From contig VXMH01000001.1 of NCBI GenBank assembly GCA_009841235.1, positions 1 to 36,429 on the forward strand: a stretch of 36,429 nucleotides of DNA, read 5' to 3'. A program made the translations under genes and the position numbers. Positions 26,359-34,289 of this stretch are shown here, piece after piece. The first letter of the stretch is position 1. Every line of letters begins with the position of its first letter. Origin of the DNA: Caldilineaceae bacterium SB0661_bin_32. Its GTDB lineage: Bacteria > Chloroflexota > Anaerolineae > Caldilineales > Caldilineaceae. A model generated the notes under the pieces. It made no database searches. It was given only the letters and a program-made list of their open reading frames with translations, and was not told the origin of the DNA.

Positions 26359-26469
26359 CGCCAGAAACTGCTCCCTTCAGGTGAATGCCCATGTCGGGCA
26401 GTAGTTGGAGTACCTGCAGCAGCCGCGGAAAGTCCCGCGCGGACTAAGTCGTCGTGTCATTGCCGGTTC

Positions 26470-27363
26470 TCACTGCGTTATTGAGAGCAGGCTCGGGGTC
26501 ATACCTTCCTCATCCAGCATCTCTCTCAGTTCTGTTGTTGACAGCGGGCGCCCCATGCCTGCCAGGGCCGTAAGGGCCGCCTCCATTACGTTTGTCCCAA
26601 AGCTGCGCCCATCCAGCCGCGGCGTTACCGTCGCCAGACAGGAGACGCCTCTCTCCTTGAGAAGAGCCACGTCGTCGTCCGTCGTTGTATTGGTAACGAT
26701 CGTCTTTCTTTCCAGGCTCGGAGGCAGGTGCTGTCTGATGTAATGGAAATCATCGGCGATGATCGAGGCCCACCTGTACTGCGCCCCATATTTCGGCGCG
26801 ATCTGCTCCTGTTGTTCCCCGGTGGGATAGATCCAGGAAAAGGGCAGTCGGGCCATGACGGGAAGCAGGATCCGGGCCAGCAGGTGGAGCGTGCTCAGGT
26901 TTCGCAAAAAGACGGGGATTCCCAGACCGAAAGCCAGGTCGCCAAACAGCGGCTGATAGCCCATGTCCAGAAAGCCGCGCACCATCGCGTAGCGGCCGAC
27001 AGCCACACAGAACAGGACGCGCTTGGGATGTGGGGGCAGGAGAGTTTGCAGCCGCTGCGCAGTCTGCCGCTCGACTACGGTGCGGATGCCGCCCCCGTCC
27101 ACGACGGGAGACTGTATGCCGGCAACGATGCTGCGAACGGAGTGGAGAGGAAAGTAACGGTTGTTTACCTCCAGGCCCAGGTCTGCGCCGCCAAAGCCGA
27201 AGGCATCTACCCGGCCGTCATATTCCAGAAACAGTTGCCGCATTCGTTTCTGGTCTCCATCGGCGCCGATCCGCTCCAGGACGATCCGTTCGTTCCTGAG
27301 CGTAGTCTCGACCCGTTTATTGCGCCTGCTGCTGCCCAGGCTGATGGAGACGACCCGTTTCAT
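26470..27363 (-). CDS. Conserved protein of the family often labelled quinate 5-dehydrogenase
   Basis: This is a 297-residue protein from the preferred ATG at 27363. An in-frame ATG at 27438 would add 25 residues that look unlike the family. It opens with KRVVSISLGSSRRNK, followed by ERIGADGD, DGRVDAFGFGGADL and SPVVDGGGI. I recall this pattern from proteins annotated as quinate 5-dehydrogenase in Chloroflexota and some Firmicutes. I see no ordinary Rossmann GxGxxG at the N-terminus, and the label is poorly founded. A later part, TIVTNTTTDDDVALLKERGVSCLATVTPRLDGRSFGTNVMEA, looks like a second alpha/beta unit. No shikimate genes are near. It lies 89 bp after the PLP enzyme gene on the same strand, so the two may be co-transcribed. 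Confidence 0.6.
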   Translation of the reverse strand: MKRVVSISLGSSRRNKRVETTLRNERIVLERIGADGDQKRMRQLFLEYDGRVDAFGFGGADLGLEVNNRYFPLHSVRSIVAGIQSPVVDGGGIRTVVERQTAQRLQTLLPPHPKRVLFCVAVGRYAMVRGFLDMGYQPLFGDLAFGLGIPVFLRNLSTLHLLARILLPVMARLPFSWIYPTGEQQEQIAPKYGAQYRWASIIADDFHYIRQHLPPSLERKTIVTNTTTDDDVALLKERGVSCLATVTPRLDGRSFGTNVMEAALTALAGMGRPLSTTELREMLDEEGMTPSLLSITQ

Positions 27364-27452
27364 TTTGAACCTGCCTCGGCACAGTTCCGTTTCGGCCACG
27401 TGGCGCGCAAAAAGCGGCGCGCCTTGCGCACCCGCCATCTGCGCCGCCGGCC

Positions 27453-28766
27453 TCAGTCGATTACGCCAATGTGGCGTCCGGCCTCGATGAAGACACTCAA
27501 CGCGAACTCGATGTCTTCTTCAGTATGGGCAGCAGTCACATTCGCCCGCAGGCGGGCGGTGCCTTCCTTTACGGCCGGCGGCAGAACGGGCAGTACGAAT
27601 ATGCCGTTGTCTTGACAGAATTTGGTCATTGCAAATGCGCGTTCTTCAGTTCCGACCATGATTGGAACAATCGGCGACTCCGTCTGACCGGTGTCGAAGC
27701 CGGCGGCCTGCAGGCCGCTCGTGAAATGCTGCGCATTGCGAAGGAGGATGCGGTTACGCTCTGAGCCTTCATCTTCAAGCACGTGGAAGCCTTCAGTGAT
27801 GGCAGCCGCTACAGAGGGCGGCAAAGCGGCGCTGAAGACAAACCCGCGCGCAGTATGCCGCAGGTAGGTGACCAGCTTATCACTGCCGGCCACATAGCCG
27901 CCAATGCCGGGAATCGTCTTGCTGAGCGTACCCATTTTCAGATCGATGGAACCGAACATGTCGAAATGTTCTTCGATCCCGTGTCCGGTCTTACCCAGTA
28001 CACCGATGCTATGGGCCTCGTCCAGCATCAGCCTTGCATTGTGGCGCCTGCAAATCTCATGCGCCGCAGGCAGATCAAAGATATCGCCGTCCATCGAGAA
28101 TACAGCGTCCGCGATGACCAGTTTGCCTGCGCCTTCCGGGGCGCGGCGCAACTGTCTTTCGAGGTCATCCATGTCGTTGTGCCGGAAGCGGACGAACTTG
28201 CCTCGGGCCAGAAGACAGCCATCTACGATACTTGCATGGTTCCATCTGTCGGAGAAGACCCAATCCCCTCGCCCGACAACTGTACTCACGGTGGCAAGAT
28301 TGGTAACATAGCCCGAACTGTAGACGATGGCCTCTTCCCGACGGGCGAAATCGGCGATTGTCCTTTCCATTTTGGCATGAAGGTCCAACGTGCCTCCGAG
28401 AATGCGCACGCCATGTGTACCTGTTCCGTACTTGTCTGCGGCCTCTTTGGCCGCTGCCACGATGCGAGGATGGTTGATCAGTCCCAGGTAACTGTAGGTT
28501 GCAAACATCAGCTTGCGCTTGCCGTCAGTATGTACCCAGGGTCCCTCCAGAGAATCGACCGCCTGAAAGTAGTAGTAGTGTTCGCTGGCCTTCGCCTCTT
28601 TGGTGCGTTCCCACCAGGCATCGATTTTCTGGCTAAAGGCGTCGACCTGCTCACCACCTCCATTCAGGAAGGACTCAAGGGGAGGGGCGTCTATGGCTGC
28701 CGTGGAGATGCCATCGGGATGGACCCCAATCGGCTCCGCTCCAAGGCGCGCTAACTGATCAACCAT
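27453..28766 (-). CDS. PLP-dependent alpha-oxoamine synthase family enzyme
   Basis: This 437-residue protein is a fold-type I PLP enzyme of the group that includes 8-amino-7-oxononanoate synthase, 2-amino-3-ketobutyrate CoA ligase and serine palmitoyltransferase. Landmarks are NYLG-like SYLGL (92-96), NHASIVDG around His177, SMDGDIFDL, DEAHSIGVLG (Asp249, His252), and the Schiff-base lysine Lys283 in GTLSKTIPGIGGY. The SK rather than GK before the lysine site leans towards serine palmitoyltransferase-like enzymes rather than BioF or Kbl. An N-terminal extension of about 60 residues is also present. It would condense an amino acid with an acyl-CoA. No biotin or sphingolipid genes are in view, so the substrate is open. 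A GAGG ribosome-binding site and an extended -10 promoter precede it. Confidence 0.88.
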   Translation of the reverse strand: MVDQLARLGAEPIGVHPDGISTAAIDAPPLESFLNGGGEQVDAFSQKIDAWWERTKEAKASEHYYYFQAVDSLEGPWVHTDGKRKLMFATYSYLGLINHPRIVAAAKEAADKYGTGTHGVRILGGTLDLHAKMERTIADFARREEAIVYSSGYVTNLATVSTVVGRGDWVFSDRWNHASIVDGCLLARGKFVRFRHNDMDDLERQLRRAPEGAGKLVIADAVFSMDGDIFDLPAAHEICRRHNARLMLDEAHSIGVLGKTGHGIEEHFDMFGSIDLKMGTLSKTIPGIGGYVAGSDKLVTYLRHTARGFVFSAALPPSVAAAITEGFHVLEDEGSERNRILLRNAQHFTSGLQAAGFDTGQTESPIVPIMVGTEERAFAMTKFCQDNGIFVLPVLPPAVKEGTARLRANVTAAHTEEDIEFALSVFIEAGRHIGVID

Positions 28767-28796
28767 TGTATGAGACCTCGTTTTCCACTACAGTAC

Positions 28797-28805
28797 AATA
28801 TACCA
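28797..28805 (-). promoter_or_regulatory. Extended -10 promoter of the PLP enzyme gene
   Basis: The minus strand reads TGGTATATT (28805-28797), a TGn extended -10 element. No good -35 is seen at 16-18 bp, which is usual for this promoter type. The predicted start is near 28790, about 25 nt before the ATG at 28766. Confidence 0.4.
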
Positions 28806-28871
28806 GGGCAGAGATGGCGCCGGGATAAATGTATTTGCCACTGTCCGCCCGCGAAAAAGCAGCCAGCCCAA

Positions 28872-28899
28872 TTGACGCGGCCAAGGGCGTGAGAATAAT
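28872..28899 (+). promoter_or_regulatory. Sigma70-type promoter reading towards the YheT-like hydrolase
   Basis: TTGACG at 28872-28877 (five of six) and AATAAT at 28894-28899 (five of six) are 16 bp apart. They lie in the AT-rich 289-bp divergent region. The leader would be about 150 nt and ends in the tandemly duplicated start region. Confidence 0.45.
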
Positions 28900-29027
28900 A
28901 TCATAGAATTGTAACGTATAGTAGTCCACCGTGCAAAGACGGCAATTGTTGGGACAAATTTTCGGATATGGGCGTGAATTTTGCCTGCTCTTTTTGAAAA
29001 ATGTCGGCCGCCGGAGCGGCGGCATGT

Positions 29028-29083
29028 TCCCAGGGCAATGATCCCAAGGCAATGAATGATGAAAGAACGAATGATGAAAGAAC
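29028..29083 (+). repeat. Two consecutive tandem duplications across the hydrolase translation start
   Basis: TCCCAGGGCAATGA (29028-29041) is followed directly by TCCCAAGGCAATGA (29042-29055), with one mismatch. GAATGATGAAAGAAC then occurs twice without change (29054-29068, 29069-29083). The first pair duplicates the ribosome-binding region and the second duplicates the start codons. Confidence 0.85.
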
Positions 29084-30150
29084 CTCCGAACCCAGGTTCG
29101 CAGCACCGGCCCTCTGACCTCGACAACATCTATCTGCCCCATGGACTGCTGCGCAACGGCGATCTGCAAACGATCCTTGGGCAGCACATCCCCGAAGATG
29201 CCAGGGCCGTTATGGAAGGGGAGCAGATGATCCTGTTCGACGCCGGCCCTGACCGGACCGAACTTGAGACGGACCGGACCGTGCGGCTGCTCGGCGTCTA
29301 CACACCAAGCCGGTCTCCCATCAACGCGCCTTCCAGGCATAAGGGGCTGGCAATGTTGCTGCACGGATGGGAAGGAGACAGCCACTCCGCCTACAATCTG
29401 ATTCTGGGCAGCGAGCTGGTTCGGGCAGGGTATGACGTCGTGCGCCTCAACATGAGAGACCATGGACCGACGCACCACTTGAACAAGGGAATCTTCTTTG
29501 CAACACTGATCGAGGAGGTCCACGCCGCCACCCACCAGGTCGGGCTTCTCGCCGCGGGGAGGCCGTTTTTCATCATTGGCGCGTCCCTTGGCGGCAATTT
29601 CGTTGTTCGCATAGCCCTTCGACATCACAAGAGTCCTATCCCCAATCTTCGCCGGGCCATCGCGGTCAATCCCGTTCTCAATCCACGACGCGCATGCATA
29701 CGCCTGGACGGCCACCGGCTGCTGCGCGGCTATTTTCGCGGCCGCTGGCTCGAATCGCTCTTGAAGAAGCAGAAACTCTTTCCGGATCTATACGACTTTA
29801 CACATCTGGCATCCGTCCCGACGATCTGGGAAATGAGCGACTGGGTGACCAAGAGCATGTCCTTCTACGGCGACGTGGAAGAATACCTGGACGCCTACAG
29901 TGTCAAGCCCGGGGATTTACTCGATCTGGCCCTCCCGTTGACAATTCTCACCGCGGCCAACGACCCCCTGATTCCAGCGGACGATATCGAAGCTCTTCCA
30001 ACCCATCCTCAACTGCAGGTAAACGTCCTGCCCTACGGGGGCCATGTAGGCTACAACGATCTCTTCCCGCTGCGAAACTGTCTTCCGGATCTGATAAAGC
30101 AGGTGCTGAAACAGGACGCCGCCGAACACCAGCACACTGGACGCCGGTAG
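29056..30150 (+). CDS. Alpha/beta hydrolase, YheT-like
   Basis: This is a 364-residue alpha/beta-hydrolase with a complete apparent triad: nucleophile Ser177 in GASLGGN, acid Asp303 in AANDPLIP, and His330 in YGGHVGYND. The oxyanion-hole region is LLHGWEGDSHS (101-111). The order and spacing fit the YheT/UPF0017 group of esterase-like proteins, whose substrates are mostly unknown. The N-terminus is MMKERMMKEP, produced by an in-frame 15-bp tandem duplication that gives four ATG codons (29056, 29059, 29071, 29074). AAGG at 29046-29049 suits the first pair. No signal peptide is present, so the protein is cytoplasmic. The gene is divergent from the PLP enzyme gene and shares its 289-bp promoter region. 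Confidence 0.82.
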   Translation: MMKERMMKEPPNPGSQHRPSDLDNIYLPHGLLRNGDLQTILGQHIPEDARAVMEGEQMILFDAGPDRTELETDRTVRLLGVYTPSRSPINAPSRHKGLAMLLHGWEGDSHSAYNLILGSELVRAGYDVVRLNMRDHGPTHHLNKGIFFATLIEEVHAATHQVGLLAAGRPFFIIGASLGGNFVVRIALRHHKSPIPNLRRAIAVNPVLNPRRACIRLDGHRLLRGYFRGRWLESLLKKQKLFPDLYDFTHLASVPTIWEMSDWVTKSMSFYGDVEEYLDAYSVKPGDLLDLALPLTILTAANDPLIPADDIEALPTHPQLQVNVLPYGGHVGYNDLFPLRNCLPDLIKQVLKQDAAEHQHTGRR

Positions 30151-30177
30151 TTCTTCGGTGGCGCGTATAAGGTCGGT

Positions 30178-30183
30178 TATACT
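30178..30183 (+). promoter_or_regulatory. Possible -10 element before the reductase/glycosyltransferase pair
   Basis: TATACT at 30178-30183 matches five of six -10 positions and lies 70 bp before the ATG at 30253. Only a poor -35 (TTCGGT) is found 18 bp upstream, so this is tentative. Confidence 0.25.
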
Positions 30184-30252
30184 GAGCCGCAACGAGGGCA
30201 ACGTTCTCGTAGCGAAGCATCAGGTCGAACCGAAGCGCGAAAAGAGAGCACC

Positions 30253-31098
30253 ATGCCGCACATCCTGATCACAGGCGCAAATGGACAGCTCGGGCAGGCT
30301 CTTCGAGCCCAATTCAGCTCCGCCGCAAAACTGACCTGCTGGACGCGCCCACGGTACGACGCCGCCGATCCGGCGATGGCCGACGCCGTGGCAGAAACGG
30401 CTCCCGACGTCGTCATCAATGCAGCCGCCTGGACCGACGTCGACGGCGCCGAAAATGCACCCCGGTCCGCCTTTGAAGTCAATGCGCTTGGCCCCAAGTA
30501 CCTGGCAGAAGGTTGTGCGCGTTGCGGCGGCGCGCTGGTGCAGATTAGCACGAACGAGGTGTTCGCCGGGGAGATGGGCCGCTTCTATCACGAATATGAA
30601 CAGACCTCTCCCGGCAGCGTCTACGCCCGCAGCAAGGCTGCCGGCGAACAGGCGGCTGCCGCAATCCTGGACCGCCTCTACATCGTGCGCGTCGCCTGGC
30701 TCTACGGCGCCGGCAGCGGTAACTTTCCCGCCAAGATCAGCGCCGCCGCCGACCGGCACGGCGCTCTCCGCGTCGTCAACGACGAATTCGGCAACCCGAC
30801 GTACGCGCCTGACGTCGCCGCGGCGCTGGCAAAGCTGGTTGAAACACAGCGCTACGGCATCTATCACCTCGTAAACGAAGGCTGCGCCAGCAGGTACGAC
30901 TGGGCAGTCGAGCTGTTGCGTCTGACCGGACGCGAGGCGCTCCCCGTCGAGCCCATCAGAGCCGGTGCGTGGCCGCGCCCGACGATGCCTCCCCCTCACG
31001 CCGTGCTGGTCAACCAGGCCGCTTCGGCTCTCGGGATTGCCCTGCGCGGCTGGCGCGAGGCGCTGCGTGAACATGCGCAGATCGAATTCAACAAATGA
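30253..31098 (+). CDS. dTDP-4-dehydrorhamnose reductase-like SDR protein
   Basis: This 281-residue extended short-chain dehydrogenase is of the RmlD type (sugar-nucleotide reductase using NAD(P)H). The nucleotide-binding loop is GANGQLG at 8-14. VVINAAAWTDVDGAE (53-67) is the usual RmlD signature. The active-site set is Thr100, Tyr124 and Lys128 (YARSK). The segment normally written STDYVF reads STNEVF here, so Asp and Tyr are replaced by Asn and Glu. A sugar other than dTDP-rhamnose is therefore possible. rmlA, rmlB and rmlC are not in the window. The next gene, a GT2 glycosyltransferase, starts 14 bp after the stop, so the two probably form an operon supplying and using an activated deoxysugar for a surface glycan. 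Confidence 0.82.
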   Translation: MPHILITGANGQLGQALRAQFSSAAKLTCWTRPRYDAADPAMADAVAETAPDVVINAAAWTDVDGAENAPRSAFEVNALGPKYLAEGCARCGGALVQISTNEVFAGEMGRFYHEYEQTSPGSVYARSKAAGEQAAAAILDRLYIVRVAWLYGAGSGNFPAKISAAADRHGALRVVNDEFGNPTYAPDVAAALAKLVETQRYGIYHLVNEGCASRYDWAVELLRLTGREALPVEPIRAGAWPRPTMPPPHAVLVNQAASALGIALRGWREALREHAQIEFNK

Positions 31099-31111
31099 AC
31101 AGGGTTAAGCC

Positions 31112-32107
31112 ATGAACGTGAACGGTGCACCAGGCGGTGCGGGCAAATCCGATGAGATTCCGGCACGCGCCCCTTTTTTCTCAGTACTCATTCCCAACTA
31201 CAACGGCGTCCGGCATCTGCCCGACCTGTTTGCCGGACTGGCTTCACAGTTTTTCACCGATTTTGAAGTCATCTTCGCCGACGACGCCAGCAGCGACGAC
31301 TCGGTTGCGTGGGTGCAGGCCAGCGCCCCTCAAGCGCGCATACTGGCCGGCAGCGGGAACAAAGGATTCGTCGGCACGGTCAACAGGGCTGCCCGCGCCG
31401 CGCGAGGGCGCGTGATGGTCCTTCTCAATAACGACACCCAACCAGCGCCGGATTTCCTGGCCGAACTGGCAAAAACTGTCTGCTCTCAACCCAGGGCCGG
31501 CATCGTGGCCGCAAAGCTGCTGCTCTTTGAGGAACGCGACCGCATTCATACGGCCGGAGACATGATGGGGCGGGATGGGATTCCACGGAATCGGGGTGTC
31601 TGGGCGACCGACAGCGGCCAGTTCGACAACTCGGAGGCGGTATTTGGCGGCTGCGGCGGGGCAATGGCCGTGCGCCGCGAGCTTTGGGAAGCCCTCGAAG
31701 GCTTTGACGAGGATTTCTGGATGTATATCGAGGACGTCGATTTCTCGTTCCGCGCCCAACTCCTGGGGTGGCACACGGCATTTGCACCGGCGGCGGTTGT
31801 CTTCCATAAGCTGGGCGGCAGCGGCGGCGACGAGTTAAGCAGCTTCTACGTGGGCCGCAACACGATCTGGACGCTGGCCAAAAACATGCCGACCCCGCTC
31901 CTCCTGAGTCATTCCTCGCAGATCGTAAAAGCCCAACTTTCGATCGCGGCCGACGCGTTGCGCAACTGTCGCGGGAGCGCTGCCCGCGCCCGCCTGCGAG
32001 GACAGCTCGCCGGCCTGCTCGGGCTGCCGCGCGTCCTCCGACAGCGCGCCCTGGTCCAGGCCCGCAAAAGGCGTCACGACGTCGAGATCGACCGTTTACT
32101 GATTTAG
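31112..32107 (+). CDS. Family 2 glycosyltransferase, rhamnosyltransferase-like
   Basis: This 331-residue GT-A fold enzyme begins FSVLIPNYNG (23-32) and has FADDASSDDS (55-64) for nucleotide binding, NND at 106-108 as the metal-binding DxD equivalent, and the acceptor/base region GGCGGAMAVRRELW followed by YIEDVDFSFRAQLLGW. The pattern resembles WbbL-type rhamnosyltransferases. No membrane segment is obvious, so it works on lipid-linked acceptors at the cytoplasmic face. It lies 14 bp after the RmlD-like gene, which may make its donor sugar. The C-terminus is basic (ALVQARKRRHD), which could help membrane contact. It converges on the GNAT gene pair, with 74 bp between and no clear terminator. 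Confidence 0.85.
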   Translation: MNVNGAPGGAGKSDEIPARAPFFSVLIPNYNGVRHLPDLFAGLASQFFTDFEVIFADDASSDDSVAWVQASAPQARILAGSGNKGFVGTVNRAARAARGRVMVLLNNDTQPAPDFLAELAKTVCSQPRAGIVAAKLLLFEERDRIHTAGDMMGRDGIPRNRGVWATDSGQFDNSEAVFGGCGGAMAVRRELWEALEGFDEDFWMYIEDVDFSFRAQLLGWHTAFAPAAVVFHKLGGSGGDELSSFYVGRNTIWTLAKNMPTPLLLSHSSQIVKAQLSIAADALRNCRGSAARARLRGQLAGLLGLPRVLRQRALVQARKRRHDVEIDRLLI

Positions 32108-32181
32108 GGGTTCATTCTCCCTGCGGAAGACGCGCTCTGCTCGACTCCCCCTGTACAGCGAAGGCACGTTCGCGACTCCGG

Positions 32182-33444
32182 CTACGCCAGCGCAAACAGA
32201 TCGTCGAGAAGGGTGTCGTCGACGCGCTCGCCGATGATGTAGCGGCGCGACCCCGAAACTCCTGTAGCGGTAATGAAATATCGGCCCGGCTCTGAACCGA
32301 GGTAATGGTCCAGCAACTGATTTGTAACGTCGCGCCAGCGTTGCGCGGCCGGCTGGTCCTGCCGCTGCAGCGCCACCCAGTCGGGAGGGATCTCGATGGC
32401 GATGCGTGCGCCGGCAGCGCTGAACAGCGGCGCTCCGTGTCCCTGGTTTACAACAGTCAGGTCCGGGTCGGACCCGATCTCGATGGGACCAGAATGCTCG
32501 CTGCCCCGCAGCGCCTTCTGCACGCGCTGCGTGCGGACGGCCCATAACAGATTCAGCCGCGCGGCGGTCACACGGTTCAATTCGTTTCGAAACGAATACA
32601 GGCTGGGCTGAAATTCGCAGGCGACAGCGCCCAAGCGGGTGAAATTGAGAAACCCATTGGCAAAAAGCAGCGGGTCCGTCGTCCAGTTAATCAGATCAAT
32701 GCCCGACTCGAGCGCCTGACGCGCTTGCAGCCGTTTCAGCGCGAGGGCGATCCGGCGCCGGCGCATGCCGGGAGCCACGGCAAGCAGTTGAGACTCCAAT
32801 TGCAGCTCCCGGCGGTAGGGGTGAAACGCAGGCATGGCCGGAATGGTTGGAAAACGAAAGAACCCCAGCAGGAATCCGGCTACAGCCCCGTCAACGCGGG
32901 CCACCAGCGAGCAACCCGCACCCCCTTGGGCGCTATGCAGATCGCTGGGATAGAGCCCTTCCGGCGGGCTGTGCCATATCGACTGCTGCATCGATCGAAT
33001 CTGCGCCGCCTCTCTCTCGTCGGGGCGCCCGCAGTCAACTCCGTCAAGGTCGATATGCGTGGGACTGAAAGAGTGGTCCGCATCGGGAAGGTAGAAGCAG
33101 GTTTTGTGGTTCGGAGGAAGAACCCTTTCGACGGCACGGGAAATCTCGTCGGCGCCAAGCGGGAGCGTACCGGCAACATGCTCGTAGCGCAAGGTGTAAG
33201 TGGCTCCCCCGCCGCTGACGTCCCGCGGGAGGAGAAACGCGTAGCCGCCGAGGGATCCCGCTTCGCCGCGCCGGCTGCAGTTGAGAGCAAAGCAGGCCCC
33301 GCCGATTTTCGGCAAGACTGCCTCAAGAAAGTGATGCGGCAGCAGCGATGGCCGCTCTTCCAGCTGCCTCCTCAAATCCCGCAGCCTGTCCGGCCAGTCG
33401 GCTGACGATGAGTCAACCCGTTTCGCACTGACGAACCGGCTCAT
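32182..33444 (-). CDS. Large GNAT-superfamily protein (COG3375-like)
   Basis: This 420-residue protein contains a GNAT-like acetyltransferase domain in its middle (about 140-290): RSMQQSIWH, then LVARVDGAVAGFLLGFF, ESQLLAVAPGMRRRRIALALK, and INWTTDPLLFANGFLNFTRLGAVACEF. This order and the final LNLLWAVRT fit the predicted GNAT group COG3375, whose substrate is unknown. Residues 1-130 and 330-420 are extra to that core and I do not recognise them. The start codon overlaps the stop of the preceding GNAT gene as ATGA (33441-33444), which points to translational coupling. The CoA-binding loop R/Q-x-x-G-x-G/A is not canonical, so activity is uncertain. Confidence 0.65.
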   Translation of the reverse strand: MSRFVSAKRVDSSSADWPDRLRDLRRQLEERPSLLPHHFLEAVLPKIGGACFALNCSRRGEAGSLGGYAFLLPRDVSGGGATYTLRYEHVAGTLPLGADEISRAVERVLPPNHKTCFYLPDADHSFSPTHIDLDGVDCGRPDEREAAQIRSMQQSIWHSPPEGLYPSDLHSAQGGAGCSLVARVDGAVAGFLLGFFRFPTIPAMPAFHPYRRELQLESQLLAVAPGMRRRRIALALKRLQARQALESGIDLINWTTDPLLFANGFLNFTRLGAVACEFQPSLYSFRNELNRVTAARLNLLWAVRTQRVQKALRGSEHSGPIEIGSDPDLTVVNQGHGAPLFSAAGARIAIEIPPDWVALQRQDQPAAQRWRDVTNQLLDHYLGSEPGRYFITATGVSGSRRYIIGERVDDTLLDDLFALA

Positions 33445-33998
33445 CCGTATGCCTTTTCATAGCGCTGCCGCCACTCCTCAACCGTCATGCCGTAGTAGAG
33501 CTCGTCCAGGTAGCGCCCGTCGGTGAAGATAGCCCTCCGCACCGCTCCTTCGCGTACAAAACCCAGCTTTTCGTGCAACGAGCGCGAGCTATCGTTTTCG
33601 CTGTGCATCTGAACGGTTACCTTCTGGTAGCGCAACTCCTGAAAGTAGTAGCGAAGAATCAGCAGTATGGCAGCCGCTGCATAGCCCTTGCGGCGGTACG
33701 CGCCATCTACGCCCAATCCGTATTTGAAGATGCCGTTACGGGCGTGGCAGTTGTGCGTGTGAATGAAACCGACCGGCGTCCCGTCGGGAGCTTCGATAAC
33801 CCACCTGAATGCGTCGTTTTCCATCTTTTTCTTCGCCTCGGCGGCCGCCCACTCCCGCACCTGCGAAAGGGAGACCGGCGGCCAGACGAATTCGAGATTG
33901 CGCGCCATCTCGCTGTCCTGGTTCCAACGCCAGAAAGTGTCCCCGTCCTCGGGCTCCACCCCGCGCAGCCGGATCAACTCGGTCTGCCAGTAGTTCAT
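33441..33998 (-). CDS. GNAT acetyltransferase, RimJ/RimL-like
   Basis: This 185-residue N-acetyltransferase has the RimJ/RimL/SpeG layout: IRLRGVEPEDGDTFWRW at the start, WVIEAPDGTPVGFIHT, the acetyl-CoA loop YRRKGYAAAA, then QMHSENDSSRSLHEKLGFVREGAVR, a stretch typical of the family, and a final tyrosine-rich segment. It would acetylate an amino group of a protein N-terminus, polyamine or small molecule, but the target is unknown. GGAG lies 7 nt before the ATG. Its TGA overlaps the ATG of the larger GNAT gene, so the two are likely made together. Confidence 0.85.
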   Translation of the reverse strand: MNYWQTELIRLRGVEPEDGDTFWRWNQDSEMARNLEFVWPPVSLSQVREWAAAEAKKKMENDAFRWVIEAPDGTPVGFIHTHNCHARNGIFKYGLGVDGAYRRKGYAAAAILLILRYYFQELRYQKVTVQMHSENDSSRSLHEKLGFVREGAVRRAIFTDGRYLDELYYGMTVEEWRQRYEKAYG

Positions 33999-34289
33999 CC
34001 AGTCACTCCGTGCGTCCTCTCTTCAACCTACGTGTTTGTGTTTGAGCCTGTCCGGCTGATGAGCTCCAGGGGAGGATGCACTCTACTCTGCAAAACGCCA
34101 TCGAAGGCGCCGGGCGCCTCGTTCGCAACAGGCAAGAGTCCCGAGTGCATGGCTGCGCTCATCTGCGGCGGCGCCGCGGCCAGTATCGAATTGGTCGTAG
34201 GAGCTGGCGTTGCTTTGGAGGGTGTCAGGCTCTGGCGGGATGAACGGGCCTGCTTCACAAACCGTGTTGGCATGGCCTCGGTCCCCCGG
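33999..34289. other. Gap without a convincing gene
   Basis: About 290 bp separates the GNAT pair from the small membrane-protein cluster. An open minus-strand frame (34273-34028) is Pro/Ser/Thr/Ala-rich, lacks a ribosome-binding site and resembles no family known to me. No RNA gene or terminator was recognised. Confidence 0.4.

Noticed and set aside
27364..27438. Longer N-terminus of the quinate-dehydrogenase-like protein
   Set aside because: The family pattern begins with KRVVSISLGSS right after the ATG at 27363. The 25 upstream residues look like read-through of the intergenic gap.
28759..29715. 318-codon minus-strand frame across the divergent promoter region
   Set aside because: It runs through the promoter region and antisense to the hydrolase catalytic core, with no ribosome-binding site or recognisable motif.
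34028..34273. 81-codon minus-strand frame downstream of the single-pass membrane protein
   Set aside because: It has no ribosome-binding site, a low-complexity Pro/Ser/Ala composition and no family resemblance. It is kept only as an unlikely possibility.
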